This document shows, piece after piece, positions 14,733 through 14,848 of a DNA stretch of 14,848 nt. The DNA comes from DATKMP01 sp035541775. Lineage in GTDB: Bacteria; Bacteroidota; Ignavibacteria; UBA10030. The notes beneath the pieces are model-generated. The model ran no database searches. It was not told the DNA's origin and saw only the letters and a list, made by a program, of their open reading frames with translations. The stretch covers positions 1 to 14,848 of the forward strand of contig DATKMP010000218.1 of assembly GCA_035541775.1 (NCBI GenBank). The letters are read 5' to 3'. The translations under genes were made by a program, and so were the position numbers. Every line of letters starts with the position of its first letter. The stretch's first letter is position 1.

Positions 14733-14848
14733 GTTAATAATGAGTTGAAGGAATTTGTACATCATTTTTCACGAAGCCCTTGGTGCAAAACAATACATTT
14801 TCTTACCGATTTCGGCTCTCGCAACACCTCCTTTGCAAACATGTAGAT

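Noticed and set aside
14762..14848. Open frame of 28 codons on the minus strand running to the right window edge, with an ATG at about 14842 and GGAGG-like sequence inside
   Set aside because: Too short to be significant; no recognisable protein. It could be the end of a gene outside the window, but this cannot be shown here.
1..14848. CRISPR arrays, transposases, phage genes or toxin-antitoxin pairs
   Set aside because: None seen: no regularly spaced direct repeats and no such protein motifs in any supported gene.

Overview
The window looks like a chromosomal segment from a member of the Bacteroidota/Ignavibacteria-type lineages. Two secreted proteins end in type IX secretion system (T9SS) type A sorting domains with the 'YPNPFNP…F…V…YD(N)ILG…ASGVYF…LL K' pattern that is especially common in Ignavibacteria and relatives. 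Base composition is moderate to AT-rich, and some starts have a clear Shine-Dalgarno sequence while others do not. This placement is an inference from protein style, not from a marker gene. Every gene I can support lies on the minus strand, so transcription runs from right to left.

Right part (14718 to 12979): a secreted, probably parallel beta-helix protein with a T9SS tail, preceded by a strong Shine-Dalgarno sequence and followed by a hairpin that looks like a terminator (12924-12955).

Centre (12873 to 4168): five closely spaced genes (gaps of about 20-50 bases) that read as a compact chitin-degradation operon. In transcription order they are: a GH18 chitinase with a T9SS tail, exported and probably surface-bound; an AmpG-like MFS permease; a second GH18 enzyme with a signal peptide but no T9SS tail, likely periplasmic; a cytoplasmic GH94 N,N'-diacetylchitobiose phosphorylase; and a fusion of a NagB-type glucosamine-6-phosphate deaminase domain with a PIG-L/LmbE-type deacetylase domain. 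Together they suggest a route: chitin cut outside the cell, trimmed in the periplasm, (GlcNAc)2 taken in by the permease, split with phosphate into GlcNAc-1-P and GlcNAc, then deacetylated and deaminated towards fructose-6-P. There is no SusC/SusD pair, no separate NagA, no GlcNAc kinase and no regulator in the window.

Left part: a tRNA-Leu(CAA) with a recognisable promoter (3845-3972), a 106-base segment bounded by a near-perfect inverted repeat (4024-4129), and a 1179-residue exported protein, probably an outer-membrane beta-barrel of unknown function (3712 to 173). A weak terminator-like hairpin at the left edge points at a plus-strand gene outside the window.

No CRISPR array, insertion sequence or transposase was seen. 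The most notable points are the operon's pathway logic, the fused deaminase/deacetylase that lacks one NagB active-site glutamate, the non-ATG or frameshifted start of the permease, and the structured segment next to the tRNA.
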